From assembly GCA_947625915.1 (NCBI GenBank), contig CANQPX010000007.1, positions 1 to 64,000 of the forward strand: 64,000 nucleotides of DNA. The letters are read 5' to 3'. Position numbers and translations under genes: made by a program. How positions within the stretch are numbered: the first letter of the stretch is position 1; each line of letters starts with the position of its first letter. Under the pieces are notes generated by a model. The model searched no databases and had not been told where the DNA came from. It saw only the letters and a program-made list of their open reading frames with translations. This DNA comes from an uncultured Clostridia bacterium (GTDB lineage: Bacteria; Bacillota; Clostridia; Oscillospirales; Ruminococcaceae). Below, piece by piece: positions 51,470 through 61,074 of this stretch.

Positions 51470-51862
51470 TTAATTATTCATCAAATTAAAATGTCGTCTG
51501 TAGCGTTTGGGAATTTCTATCGGAACATCGTAACCGAGTTCCTTTAGTGCAGGTGGAATTACTCTCATTCCGTCCTTGAAAAATTCTTCAATTTTTTTCT
51601 CTTTTCTTGTTATAGTGCTGTAATTTTCGGGGCATACAAATGTCCAATCCGCACCGTCTTTATTTACAACAAGACGGAAATATTTATCAATGTCCGTTTC
51701 GGGAAAACCCGCTTTTTTTAGAAGGATATGATGTTCAAAGCCTTCGTCTATCTGTGAAGCTATTATCCTTTCTCCGTCATGGGAAACAAGGACTAAAAGC
51801 GGGTCGTCCACATTTACTGCGGCATTGAAATTTTCCTCATCGGGATATTTTATTATTTCCAT
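51470..51862 (-). CDS. Conserved-looking hypothetical protein between topoisomerase subunits
   Basis: Open frame of 130 aa, tightly packed in operon; contains IPKRYRRHFNL. Confidence 0.7.
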   Translation of the reverse strand: MEIIKYPDEENFNAAVNVDDPLLVLVSHDGERIIASQIDEGFEHHILLKKAGFPETDIDKYFRLVVNKDGADWTFVCPENYSTITRKEKKIEEFFKDGMRVIPPALKELGYDVPIEIPKRYRRHFNLMNN

Positions 51863-51886
51863 GATAATTCCTCGCAGTTTTTTTAT

Positions 51887-53875
51887 TTAAGAAATATCCG
51901 CCATTTCAAGATACTGATTTCCGAATTCGGCGATATAATCTTTGCGCCCCTGTAAATTATCTCCGAGCATCAGATCAAACATATTTGCCGTTGCTTCAAG
52001 ATCTGTGGGCATTACCTTTATTAGCCGCCTTGTAGCGGGGTTCATTGTGGTAAGTGACATCATTTCGGGGTCGTTCTCACCGAGACCTTTTGAACGGTCG
52101 ATCTTATATTTCTGATCGCCGATCATTTCAAGTATCTCGCTTTTTTCCTTTTCATTATATGCAAAATATGTCCTGTCTTTTGTGTTTATTTCAAAAAGGG
52201 GAGTTTCCGCAATATAAACATATCCTTCTTCTATAAGCGTTGGGGTAAGGCGGTAAAGCATTGTAAGGATCAGCGTTCTTATCTGGAAGCCGTCAACGTC
52301 CGCATCGGTGGCAATTATGATCTTGTTCCATTTTAAATTGTCGATATTGAACGTGGAAAGCTCTTTATTTGCTTTTGCGCGGACTTCCACGCCGCAGCCG
52401 AGAACTTTTATAAGGTCGGTGATTATATCGCTTTTGAATATCTTGTCGTAATCCGCTTTAAGGCAGTTGAGGATCTTTCCGCGTACCGGGATTATCGCCT
52501 GAAATTCCGCATCGCGCGCGGTTTTGCAGGCTCCAAGGGCGGAATCTCCTTCAACAATGAAGATCTCTCTTCGGGAAAGATCTTTTGTGCGGCAGTCAAC
52601 AAATTTTTGCACCATATTTGAAAGATCAATATTTCCCGCAAGTTTCTTTTTGAGATTTTGTTTTGTTTTTTCCGCGCTTTCGCGGCTCCGCTTGTTGAGT
52701 ATGACTTGTTCGGCAATTTTCAGCGCGTCATCGGGATTTTCGATAAAATAAATTTCCAGCTGATGCTTTAAAAATTCCGTCATGGCGTCATAAATGAATT
52801 TATTTGTTATCGCTTTTTTGGTCTGGTTCTCGTAGGAAGTAAGCGTTGAAAATGACGATGAGATTAGCACAAGGCAGTCCTGTACATCAACGAATTTTAT
52901 CTTGCTTTCATTTTTCTGATATTTGTTATTGCTTTTAAGATATGCGTCGATCTGCGAAACAAAAGCGTTTTGCACGGCTTTGTCGGGAACGCCGCCATGC
53001 TCCAGAAAACTTGAATTGTGGTAATATTCTATCTGCGATATCTTATTTGAAAAAGCCACCGCAAAGGAAAGTTTTACTTTATATTCGGGCTTGTCGTCGC
53101 GGTCACGTCCCTTGCGTTCGCACTGCCAGAACTGCGGGGGAGTGATGTAATTATTTTCGAGTATCTCATTGATGTAATCGGAGATACCGTTTTCGTAAAG
53201 ATAGGTGTTTTCCTCGATATTTCCGTCCTCATTTTCATATCTGAAAACGAAAGATATACCGGGATTTACAACAGCTTGTTTTTTGAGCGTCTCCTCGAAA
53301 TATTCCCGACTTACATTTATATCTGTGAAAACTTCAAGATCGGGACGCCATTTTGTGCGTGTGCCTGTCTGTTTGCGTTTTGTGGGTTCTTTTTTCAAAC
53401 CGCCGATATTTTCGCCTTTTTCAAAATGCAAATTATATTTAAAACCGTCTCTGTAAATTTCCACGTCCGTATATTCCGAGGAATACTGCGTTGCGCAGGC
53501 GCCGAGACCGTTCAGACCGAGAGAATATTCATAGTCGCCGCTCTCGTTGTTCTGATATTTTCCGCCCGCGTAAAGTTCACAGTAAACAAGTTCCCAGTTG
53601 TAACAATTTTCCGTGGGGTTGAAATCCACCGGGCAGCCCCGTCCGAAGTCTTCAACTTCAATGGAATTGTCACGGTAATAGGAAATAATTATTTTATTTC
53701 CGTGACCGTCACGGGCTTCGTCGATAGAGTTTGAAATAATTTCAAATATCGAATGTTCGCAGCCTTCGATGCCGTCCGAGCCGAAAATTACCGCGGGACG
53801 TTTTCTTACTCTGTCCGCGCCTTTTAATTTTGTGATACTTTCGTTTCCGTAATCTTTTGTTTTTTTACCAGCCAA
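51887..53875 (-). CDS. Topoisomerase IV/gyrase subunit B
   Basis: EIISNSIDEARDGHG GHKL ATPase, EGDSALGACKTARD toprim. Confidence 0.93.
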   Translation of the reverse strand: MAGKKTKDYGNESITKLKGADRVRKRPAVIFGSDGIEGCEHSIFEIISNSIDEARDGHGNKIIISYYRDNSIEVEDFGRGCPVDFNPTENCYNWELVYCELYAGGKYQNNESGDYEYSLGLNGLGACATQYSSEYTDVEIYRDGFKYNLHFEKGENIGGLKKEPTKRKQTGTRTKWRPDLEVFTDINVSREYFEETLKKQAVVNPGISFVFRYENEDGNIEENTYLYENGISDYINEILENNYITPPQFWQCERKGRDRDDKPEYKVKLSFAVAFSNKISQIEYYHNSSFLEHGGVPDKAVQNAFVSQIDAYLKSNNKYQKNESKIKFVDVQDCLVLISSSFSTLTSYENQTKKAITNKFIYDAMTEFLKHQLEIYFIENPDDALKIAEQVILNKRSRESAEKTKQNLKKKLAGNIDLSNMVQKFVDCRTKDLSRREIFIVEGDSALGACKTARDAEFQAIIPVRGKILNCLKADYDKIFKSDIITDLIKVLGCGVEVRAKANKELSTFNIDNLKWNKIIIATDADVDGFQIRTLILTMLYRLTPTLIEEGYVYIAETPLFEINTKDRTYFAYNEKEKSEILEMIGDQKYKIDRSKGLGENDPEMMSLTTMNPATRRLIKVMPTDLEATANMFDLMLGDNLQGRKDYIAEFGNQYLEMADIS

Positions 53876-53894
53876 TTTGCATCTGCCTCACTTT

Positions 53895-55055
53895 TTATTT
53901 TATCGAAATATTAACTGCCAGCGCAGCTTTTGTTATATGCGTTTCATTTCCGTTTTTGTCTGTTTTTGAGATATGCCGTCCGTTTGAAAAAATAATTTCG
54001 CCGTTTTCCGTCAAATTAAAATCGAGAACGCCTTTTTTAACGATCTCCTCGCTCCCGTCGGGAGAACGCTTTATAAGCGCTCTACTCAGCGGCATTATTC
54101 CGGAATTATTATCATCGGACTCACTGTTTATTTTATTCATTTTTTCGGCATTGATGATATTTCCCTCAATAATTATATCCTTTTTAGAGCGGTTCTTTGT
54201 TTTTGTATTGTCAAAGGAATTATCATTTCCTTTCAGTGATTCGCCGCCGAAAACAGTTGCGAAAAAATTCAAAAATCCGAACAGCCCTTTTATCAGCCTG
54301 TACGGGAACATCACAACATCTTTGAATGTTATGCCGCTTTTCGGCTTTTCGCCGCCGTAGGGCTGCTTTATGTAATACAAGTTTCCCTGTTTGTCCTCAT
54401 GCGGGTGAAGGAAGTCATACGCGTCATCGGCAATTATTTCCGACATTGTTTTTGTGTTCAGGTCGAGGAAAGCGATCGATCTCGGACCGATCGCGGAAAT
54501 GCTGCCGTACTGATCCCTTGCATATCCCGCCGTGGAAAAATATATGCCGTTCCGCGTCTGTGACCAACAGGGATCTTCCTCTATGGTGTCGCCGTCGGTG
54601 TATTCATCGAAACGTCCCTGCATATCCATCACCGCAATATGCAGGAAGGAAGGGTTTGCGCCCATACTTACTGCAAGTTTTCCGTCTTTTACGTCAAAGG
54701 AACCGAAAACAAAGTCATTTGAAGCCCGCACAAGTCCTTCCGCATCGTCTGACGGGTCGGAACTGCGGTGATAAATACTTCCCACATCTTCAAGGTTCAC
54801 CGCGTAAACAATTTCGCCGCCGCAAACTCCGAGTCCTGTGATCTTTGCGGGCAGAATGTCCGGATCGATGTTATCCGCCGAGTACATTCCCATGAATTCC
54901 GCTCCGCTGCCGGAAGTTTTCCATTCTTTACGCTGCCGGATGCTTCTTACGGTTTCGCGGTACTTAATTATTTTTCCGCATGGGATCTCGGTCAGAGACT
55001 TATTTTCATCATCAAAGCAAAATATTTTATTTTCGGAGGAATAAATAATTTTCAT
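53895..55055 (-). CDS. Hypothetical beta-propeller-like protein with an internal hydrophobic segment
   Basis: Repeated blade-like segments; DVVMFPYRLIKGLFGFLNFFATVFGG; start chosen at MKIIYSSENKIF with RBS aggagcccaag. Confidence 0.6.
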   Translation of the reverse strand: MKIIYSSENKIFCFDDENKSLTEIPCGKIIKYRETVRSIRQRKEWKTSGSGAEFMGMYSADNIDPDILPAKITGLGVCGGEIVYAVNLEDVGSIYHRSSDPSDDAEGLVRASNDFVFGSFDVKDGKLAVSMGANPSFLHIAVMDMQGRFDEYTDGDTIEEDPCWSQTRNGIYFSTAGYARDQYGSISAIGPRSIAFLDLNTKTMSEIIADDAYDFLHPHEDKQGNLYYIKQPYGGEKPKSGITFKDVVMFPYRLIKGLFGFLNFFATVFGGESLKGNDNSFDNTKTKNRSKKDIIIEGNIINAEKMNKINSESDDNNSGIMPLSRALIKRSPDGSEEIVKKGVLDFNLTENGEIIFSNGRHISKTDKNGNETHITKAALAVNISIK

Positions 55056-55068
55056 CTTGGGCTCCTTT

Positions 55069-56034
55069 TTAAAGTCTGAATACAGCCGCTGCCCAACCGT
55101 TGTTTTCCTTTGTTTCAATGTGGGCAAAGCCTTTGGTGCTTATTGCCGAAATAACTTCATCGCAGCGTTCGGTTATTATGCCCGAAACGATAAGTATACC
55201 GTCTTTTTTCAGGAAATTTCCGAAAATGGGGGACATGGCTATAAGCACGTCCGCAACTATATTTGCGGTGATAATGTCATATCCTCCGCCGATATCATCG
55301 CAAAGCCTGCTGTCGGTAACGATATTTCCGCAGAACGTTCTGTACCGACCTTCGGGAATACGGTTCTTGGCGGCATTTTCGGCAGCGATCTTTGTGCTGT
55401 TGCTGTCTATATCCACGGCGGAAGCACTTTCCGCGCCGAGCAGCATTGCGGCAATGGAAAGTATCCCGCTGCCGCAGCCGAGGTCAAGTATCTTCCGACA
55501 GCCGTTCATATATTTTTCAAGAAGTTCCATACAAAGTTGGGTGGTGTTATGCTGACCCGTTCCGAAACTTGAAGCGGGGTCGATCTCGAGTATGATCCTT
55601 CCGTCCGTTTCGGGGTAATTTTCCCATGAAGGCTTTACAACGAGCTTATCGCCTATTTTAAGGGGCTTGAAATATTTTTTCCAGTTATTAGCCCAATCTT
55701 CTTCCCGAACCGAGTCAAGTTCCACCGAGAGCCGCCCGAAAGCTTTTTCTGTGTCGCGGTCTCCGAGAGCGGACATTTCCGAACGTATCGCCGCGAGCAT
55801 ATCCGCGCCCTGTGAATTCTGCGGAAGATAGACCGTAACGCAGGTCTCGCAGTCCTTCATGCCGAGAAGTTCCTCATCGATATAGTCCCAGTTGCCGGTC
55901 TTGTGTTCGAGAAATTCCTCCAGATCCTTGGGATCTTTTATCTCAAACCCGGTAACGCCCGTGTTCAGCAGGCAGCCGCAGACCGGCTCCGTGCCGTCGG
56001 AAGTCGTATAGATGTTCACTTTAGTCCAGTCCAT
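55069..56034 (-). CDS. prmA: Ribosomal protein L11 methyltransferase
   Basis: DPASSFGTGQHNTTQLCMELLE, LDLGCGSGILSIAA. Confidence 0.95.
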   Translation of the reverse strand: MDWTKVNIYTTSDGTEPVCGCLLNTGVTGFEIKDPKDLEEFLEHKTGNWDYIDEELLGMKDCETCVTVYLPQNSQGADMLAAIRSEMSALGDRDTEKAFGRLSVELDSVREEDWANNWKKYFKPLKIGDKLVVKPSWENYPETDGRIILEIDPASSFGTGQHNTTQLCMELLEKYMNGCRKILDLGCGSGILSIAAMLLGAESASAVDIDSNSTKIAAENAAKNRIPEGRYRTFCGNIVTDSRLCDDIGGGYDIITANIVADVLIAMSPIFGNFLKKDGILIVSGIITERCDEVISAISTKGFAHIETKENNGWAAAVFRL

Positions 56035-56200
56035 AACACATATCCTTTCCCTGTCTTTTTTTTGCACATACAAATTTATTTTACACCATTTCCGCCGACT
56101 TTTCAAGTACCGCGCGGCAATTTTTTAAACTATTTTTGTCAAAAGCAATATTTTTTCCGAAAAATAGAATAATTTTATGCAAATTTGTACAAAAATTATA

Positions 56201-56229
56201 TTGAAATCAACAAAAATATGTGATATAAT
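56201..56229 (+). promoter_or_regulatory. SigmaA-type promoter
   Basis: TTGAAA-17-TATAAT. Confidence 0.7.
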
Positions 56230-56307
56230 AATAACAAGTACGGGGCTTTGCTCCGACGCAAATTTTTAACGGCAGCGCTTTAATGCGCCCGGGAAAGGAT
56301 CTCCATT

Positions 56308-56946
56308 ATGAATTTATCCAAAAATACAATTACCGCAAAGAGCAACAGCAAAATAAAATTTGAGATCGTTAACGGTCATTTTACTACCAACCACTCCCAT
56401 GTAAACCGTTATATCGACCTGAACAATATCAAGAATAATTACAGATCTGCAAAAGAGACCGCCAAGGAACTTGCGGGAGCGATCTATTCGTCCGTTCCTG
56501 TAGACGCCATTATCTGCCTTGAAAGTACGAGGCTTGTGGGAGCGTTCCTTGCGGAAGAACTCAGCGAGCACGCCCGCGGACTCAGCTTCGGCAACGACAT
56601 ATACTGCATTACTCCCGAAAACGTCAATAACCAGATAATCCTCCGCGATAATCTCCAACAGGCTGTAAGGGATAAACACGTTCTGCTGCTCGTTTCCTCC
56701 GTATCTTCCGGAAAGAGCGTTCAGCAGGCTGCAAACTGCATAAATTATTACGGCGGAACTCTTACAGGCGTATGCGCAATATTCAGCGCCGTTTCGGAAA
56801 TACACGGAATAAAGATAAACAGCGTTTTCCATGCAGACGATATTCCGGATTATGAGAGTTATAATCCTGCAAAATGCCCTATGTGCGCCGCGGGAAGAAA
56901 GATCGATGCGATCGTTAACAGCTTCGGTTACACACAAACTCACTGA
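56308..56946 (+). CDS. Phosphoribosyltransferase-like protein
   Basis: VDAIICLESTRLVGAFLAEEL ... DKHVLLLVSSVSSGKSVQQAANCINYYGG (PRTase-like fold with altered PRPP loop). Confidence 0.75.
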   Translation: MNLSKNTITAKSNSKIKFEIVNGHFTTNHSHVNRYIDLNNIKNNYRSAKETAKELAGAIYSSVPVDAIICLESTRLVGAFLAEELSEHARGLSFGNDIYCITPENVNNQIILRDNLQQAVRDKHVLLLVSSVSSGKSVQQAANCINYYGGTLTGVCAIFSAVSEIHGIKINSVFHADDIPDYESYNPAKCPMCAAGRKIDAIVNSFGYTQTH

Positions 56947-56975
56947 TAAAAAATTTATTTTTCCGCAAAATAAAA

Positions 56976-57010
56976 GACCTCGGAATTTTTGCGTTCCGAG
57001 GTCATTTTAT
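56976..57010. terminator. Terminator at the host/prophage boundary
   Basis: GACCTCGGAA..TTCCGAGGTC followed by ATTTTATTATT. Confidence 0.8.
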
Positions 57011-57252
57011 TATTTAAACGCAGTTTCAAGTTCGCTTATCCTGTGATCCGCGGTCTTTAATTCTTCATCAAAGACCGCGTCATGCTGTTCAAGGCGGTAA
57101 ACGCGTTCAATTAAATTATTGTGCTTTTCAACTTTCTTTTCAAGCTGTTCGATGCGGTAATTTGACAGCTTACTTGAAATTATTATCCCGCCGAAAGAAC
57201 CGCCGAGAGTTCCGAGAAGTGCGATAAGTGCGGAAATAATTTCGCTGTTCAT
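57010..57252 (-). CDS. Phage lysis-cassette small membrane protein (TM + coiled coil)
   Basis: N-terminal TM and heptad-like EQLEKKVEKHNNLIERVYRLEQ. Confidence 0.75.
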   Translation of the reverse strand: MNSEIISALIALLGTLGGSFGGIIISSKLSNYRIEQLEKKVEKHNNLIERVYRLEQHDAVFDEELKTADHRISELETAFK

Positions 57253-57449
57253 TCTTCCACCTCCGGAAGCCCTGCAGCGCTTGTGAGCATTGACAAAATT
57301 CCCGCTAATACAGCGGAAGAAATTACTATTTTCCAGTCAACTTCCGATAATACAACAGATGTGCCTATCGTTGCGGCGGCAGTTTGTGCAACAGTTTTCA
57401 AAGCGCGTATTCCCGCAGCTTTTAACCATTTTAAAAAATTATTTTTCAT
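57249..57449 (-). CDS. Phage holin
   Basis: AAATIGTSVVLSEVDWKIVISSAVLAGILSMLTS, adjacent to endolysin. Confidence 0.85.
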   Translation of the reverse strand: MKNNFLKWLKAAGIRALKTVAQTAAATIGTSVVLSEVDWKIVISSAVLAGILSMLTSAAGLPEVEE

Positions 57450-57456
57450 GAAAAAT

Positions 57457-58188
57457 TCACTCCTTTGCTTGTTTTACAGTCATGCCGAAACCAAGACAAA
57501 CAGCCTTTATTTTATCGGCTTTTGAGATGTCGATGTTATTTATTTCGGCAGTTATTTTATATGTATCAAATTTTTTAAAACCGTTCAGACAGGCATTTTT
57601 AATAATTTCCGGAAAATTCTTATAACATTCACTGATGTCAAAATCGCAGGAATTTCCGGGAAACTTTTCTTTCCAGCTGTATTGCCACATATCATAGACA
57701 TTGCAGCTTTGGGGCTTTTTGCCGTCAACGCGCGCTATCCATAAAGAATATTTCTCCGGTATGGTACTGTCAAAATTTGTTGTAAAAAAGCTGTCATAAC
57801 TGTATACGCCGCAAAAATATCCCGCGTTTTCAATTGTTTCGCAAAATGCTTTTGCAATTGCGGTGCAAGCTGTTTTACCGAGTTTTACCTGCTTTTGTTC
57901 TTCAATATCAAAATAAAGCGGAAGTTCAAAAGTTTTATTTTTTATCACCTCTAAAAATGCAAGTGCTTCCGATCTTGCATCTGTTGTATTTTCGGCGTAT
58001 GAATACCAGTATGCACCGACATATAAATTATTTGCTTTTGCATTTGAATAATTTTTTTCAAAGCAGCGGTCTTTTTGATAAGTATATTTCCCGTAGCCTG
58101 CGCGGATAATTACACCGTCGATCCCCGAAGCTTTTATTTTCTGCCAGTCAATATCACCGTTGTGATATGAAACATCGATTATTTTCAT
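57457..58188 (-). CDS. GH25 lysozyme (endolysin)
   Basis: IIDVSYHNGDIDWQKIKASGIDGVIIRAGYG, FDIEEQ. Confidence 0.95.
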   Translation of the reverse strand: MKIIDVSYHNGDIDWQKIKASGIDGVIIRAGYGKYTYQKDRCFEKNYSNAKANNLYVGAYWYSYAENTTDARSEALAFLEVIKNKTFELPLYFDIEEQKQVKLGKTACTAIAKAFCETIENAGYFCGVYSYDSFFTTNFDSTIPEKYSLWIARVDGKKPQSCNVYDMWQYSWKEKFPGNSCDFDISECYKNFPEIIKNACLNGFKKFDTYKITAEINNIDISKADKIKAVCLGFGMTVKQAKE

Positions 58189-58225
58189 ATTTTCACCTTC
58201 TTTAAAAAATTGGGATCACTTTTGT

Positions 58226-58924
58226 TCATGCCGGTATCATAGTTTGTGCATTAGCCATGACATTAAATATATCATCACGATTTCCAAAAGTGCCGTCCTC
58301 TACAACCGAACTAAAAGCAAGATTAAAATGACTTACTTTTCCGCTTCTAAAAGTCTCTTCAACCCATCCTCTGACACTGCCTGATGACGGATTTATCCAA
58401 ATTTTAGTTGTGTTATGCCAATAACGGGGGGGATCTGCATATGTTCCTTTTACATACCAGTTTGTTTGATAGATCCTATTTGATCGGGCAACGATCTCGC
58501 CGGAAGGACCGATCAATTCCATTTTTAATACACCTGTATCGATATCATGATACTTTTCGTCAACTCTTGATTTGGAAAAATCCAAACTTATTTTAACACT
58601 GTATTCGCCTTCGACACCATTTACATTATTTATTCCGCATTTAAGTATTACACCTCTTCTTAAATCACCTGCAAAAGGCATAAATTCACCGTCAATATTA
58701 CCGTTTTCATCTAAGGAAAATGTTATATTTCCGTCTTCATCTCTAAGAGAATCAACATTTTCTTCAAAACCTTCCTCGGTCAATTCACCGGGATTTTCGC
58801 CTTTATTTCCATCGGTAACGCCTTTTCTGTATGCTCTCATAGAATCGTTAAAAGCCTTACTCTCAGCCCAATTATGCATTATAGCCCAGACTATAGCCGT
58901 TGACTCGGAACCTATTTTAGCCAT
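58226..58924 (-). CDS. Phage tail-associated hypothetical protein
   Basis: Position between tail genes and endolysin. Confidence 0.6.
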   Translation of the reverse strand: MAKIGSESTAIVWAIMHNWAESKAFNDSMRAYRKGVTDGNKGENPGELTEEGFEENVDSLRDEDGNITFSLDENGNIDGEFMPFAGDLRRGVILKCGINNVNGVEGEYSVKISLDFSKSRVDEKYHDIDTGVLKMELIGPSGEIVARSNRIYQTNWYVKGTYADPPRYWHNTTKIWINPSSGSVRGWVEETFRSGKVSHFNLAFSSVVEDGTFGNRDDIFNVMANAQTMIPA

Positions 58925-58945
58925 TTTAAAAATCTCCTTAAAATA

Positions 58946-59308
58946 TTAATAACCGACTGTCAATTTTTCTCCGTTTTCATCTGTGTATCCCGATATTGTA
59001 CCTCCGCTGTAAGCAGTTTTCATAATATCAATGGTTTCTCCGTTTTCATTTATTTTAGAAACTTTTGTGATAATTTCTTTTGAAAAAGTTTTGCTTGTTT
59101 CGGTCACTACACTGTTGCCTTCTTTGTCGGTTTGTGTTTTTTTTATTTTGATCTCTTTAGTGTAAATTGTTGATTCTGCCGTATATACATAATTTCCGCC
59201 TTCATCGGAAGAAATGTAAATGCGCCCCGTTAATGTACGGAAAGTTTCCGGATCTTTTTCACCTCCGAGAAGCAGCGAAAGAACAAATCCATCGGAAAAA
59301 TCAGCCAT
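58946..59308 (-). CDS. Phage hypothetical protein
   Basis: Position in phage module; beta-rich repeat-like sequence. Confidence 0.55.
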   Translation of the reverse strand: MADFSDGFVLSLLLGGEKDPETFRTLTGRIYISSDEGGNYVYTAESTIYTKEIKIKKTQTDKEGNSVVTETSKTFSKEIITKVSKINENGETIDIMKTAYSGGTISGYTDENGEKLTVGY

Positions 59309-59309
59309 T

Positions 59310-60644
59310 TTATGATCCCTCCTCTTTAATGCGTTCTTTTTTTAATTTGATTTTCCCGTCATCGTCTTTTTCAAGAGTGTATTTGTAGGAAATTCCGCCT
59401 TCGTAATTTATCTGAACGGTATTATCATCGATCTTTTCCGCAGTTTCAAAAACCTTGTTGCTGACGATAGCCCCGTCATATTCTGTAACGCCGCCAACAT
59501 CAACATTGAAACCGTATTTTTCGGGTTCATCACTTCCCGCAGCCCTTGCGGAAGAAGTGTTTTTGTTGATGAAACGTATACCGTTTTCTTTGCTGATACA
59601 AACATTTCCCGCGGCTTTATCATACTGAACTTTTGTGTCAACTTCCCGCTGCAAATATTCGTCATAATTCCATTCTTCATCGCTTCTCGGATCTGTTCCG
59701 CCGGAAAAATATATTCCCGTATTATCAACGTTTATCACTGCTTTTTTAACGTGCAATTTTTCTTTCTCCCATTCTTCCGTGCCGAATTCGATCTTTGTCA
59801 TGGAATAAATTATTTCATTTATAATTGCTTTTTTGCAGTTCCATGCGGAGTAAACATAATTGCGGATCCTGCTGCAAACGATCCCGTCAAGCGGCGTATC
59901 TGCCACAAGGAACGGCGACTCGGCTTCTATGACCGTACCGGCAGTTATAAAACCGTAATCGGCTTTTTTGTCGGTGTCACTGTTTGTGCATATAAGTCTT
60001 GCAATTTGCTGTCTGCCCTGATGGATCAATTCCGAATATTTTTGACTTGAAATAAAACCATGTAAACTTGTGTCATATTCTTCGCCGAGACATGACAGAA
60101 CGATCTGATCGAAATGGTTTGCCACCCATACTCCGCACATTGCCTCGGAGACCATTTCGAGTATGTCGGCACAAGATTTGTCCTTGACGTGTTCGGGCGC
60201 AAAATTGATATATTCAAAACCGTCACCCGATGATGTTGCACCGCCGCTTATACCGCATTGTGAACAAACTGCGCTTAAAACATTTCCGCATGGTGCTTTT
60301 TCACCGCGGTCAAAAAATAATCCCAGAGACGTACTGTCAAACGCTTTTTCCGTTTGCGAAAGAATATCATATGCCGTAAAACTGCAAACATTATTATTAA
60401 CAAGTCTTTTTGCAATGTAAAAAGTTTTTGACGGATAACATCTTGAATTTTTTTCTCTGAGACGAACGGTATTTTTATTCATGATCGCAGTTCTGTACAG
60501 ACCTGTTGTGTCAAAAATATCAAATTCAAATGAACCGATAGAAAAACCTTTTTCGCCGAAGCTGTTTGTTTGCTGAGTAAATTTTAAATTGCTTATTGGA
60601 TCTGTAACGTCTCTGCCGTCGATCTCGATTATCCATTCATAGCT
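59310..60644 (-). CDS. Phage tail/baseplate hub-like protein, in +1 frame relative to the preceding gene
   Basis: SYEWIIEIDGRDVTDPISNLKFTQQTNSFGEKGFSIGSFEFDIFDTTGLY; no ATG/GTG/TTG in frame near its start. Confidence 0.8.
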   Translation of the reverse strand, partial: SYEWIIEIDGRDVTDPISNLKFTQQTNSFGEKGFSIGSFEFDIFDTTGLYRTAIMNKNTVRLREKNSRCYPSKTFYIAKRLVNNNVCSFTAYDILSQTEKAFDSTSLGLFFDRGEKAPCGNVLSAVCSQCGISGGATSSGDGFEYINFAPEHVKDKSCADILEMVSEAMCGVWVANHFDQIVLSCLGEEYDTSLHGFISSQKYSELIHQGRQQIARLICTNSDTDKKADYGFITAGTVIEAESPFLVADTPLDGIVCSRIRNYVYSAWNCKKAIINEIIYSMTKIEFGTEEWEKEKLHVKKAVINVDNTGIYFSGGTDPRSDEEWNYDEYLQREVDTKVQYDKAAGNVCISKENGIRFINKNTSSARAAGSDEPEKYGFNVDVGGVTEYDGAIVSNKVFETAEKIDDNTVQINYEGGISYKYTLEKDDDGKIKLKKERIKEEGS

Positions 60645-61059
60645 AAAGCCCGCCTCCGCTGCCGCTGCCGGAATGAAATTCCGACGTAATATCAAGAACG
60701 ATATCCCAACGCAATCCGTCGTCAAGTTCACAAACAACGGTGCCGCCCGTGCTTTCGCTTCGGGTAAAATTATCCGTTGTGCAGCGGTCATCGCTTTGTG
60801 AATGAGGATCGGTGAAAGTCACGGAAAAAGTGTCGTTATCAAGAGCATTTGTCAGCGCGGACATCACATTGTCGGGGATATTTTTTAATTCCGCACGGAT
60901 CTTGTAATTCCAGCCGTTTCGCATGATGATATCCTGCCCGTCATAACCTTTGAAAGAGTCGGCAATATTCCAAATTTTATTTACGCTGAAATTTTCACGT
61001 TCCGCAAGATCGCTTACATCAACGCCGCCGACAATAAGTTTTAAATTACTGTTTTTCAT
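60643..61059 (-). CDS. Phage distal-tail-like protein ending in GSGSGGGL
   Basis: LKLIVGGVDVSDLAERENFSVNKIWNIADSFKGYDGQDIIMRNGWNYKIRAEL. Confidence 0.75.
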   Translation of the reverse strand: MKNSNLKLIVGGVDVSDLAERENFSVNKIWNIADSFKGYDGQDIIMRNGWNYKIRAELKNIPDNVMSALTNALDNDTFSVTFTDPHSQSDDRCTTDNFTRSESTGGTVVCELDDGLRWDIVLDITSEFHSGSGSGGGL

Positions 61060-61074
61060 AAATTCACAGCCTTT

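Noticed and set aside
60644-60791. N-terminal extension of the 59310-60791 ORF (MTAAQRIILPEAKARAAPL...)
   Set aside because: Antiphase to the upstream tail gene over ~150 nt and not protein-like; likely out-of-frame translation.
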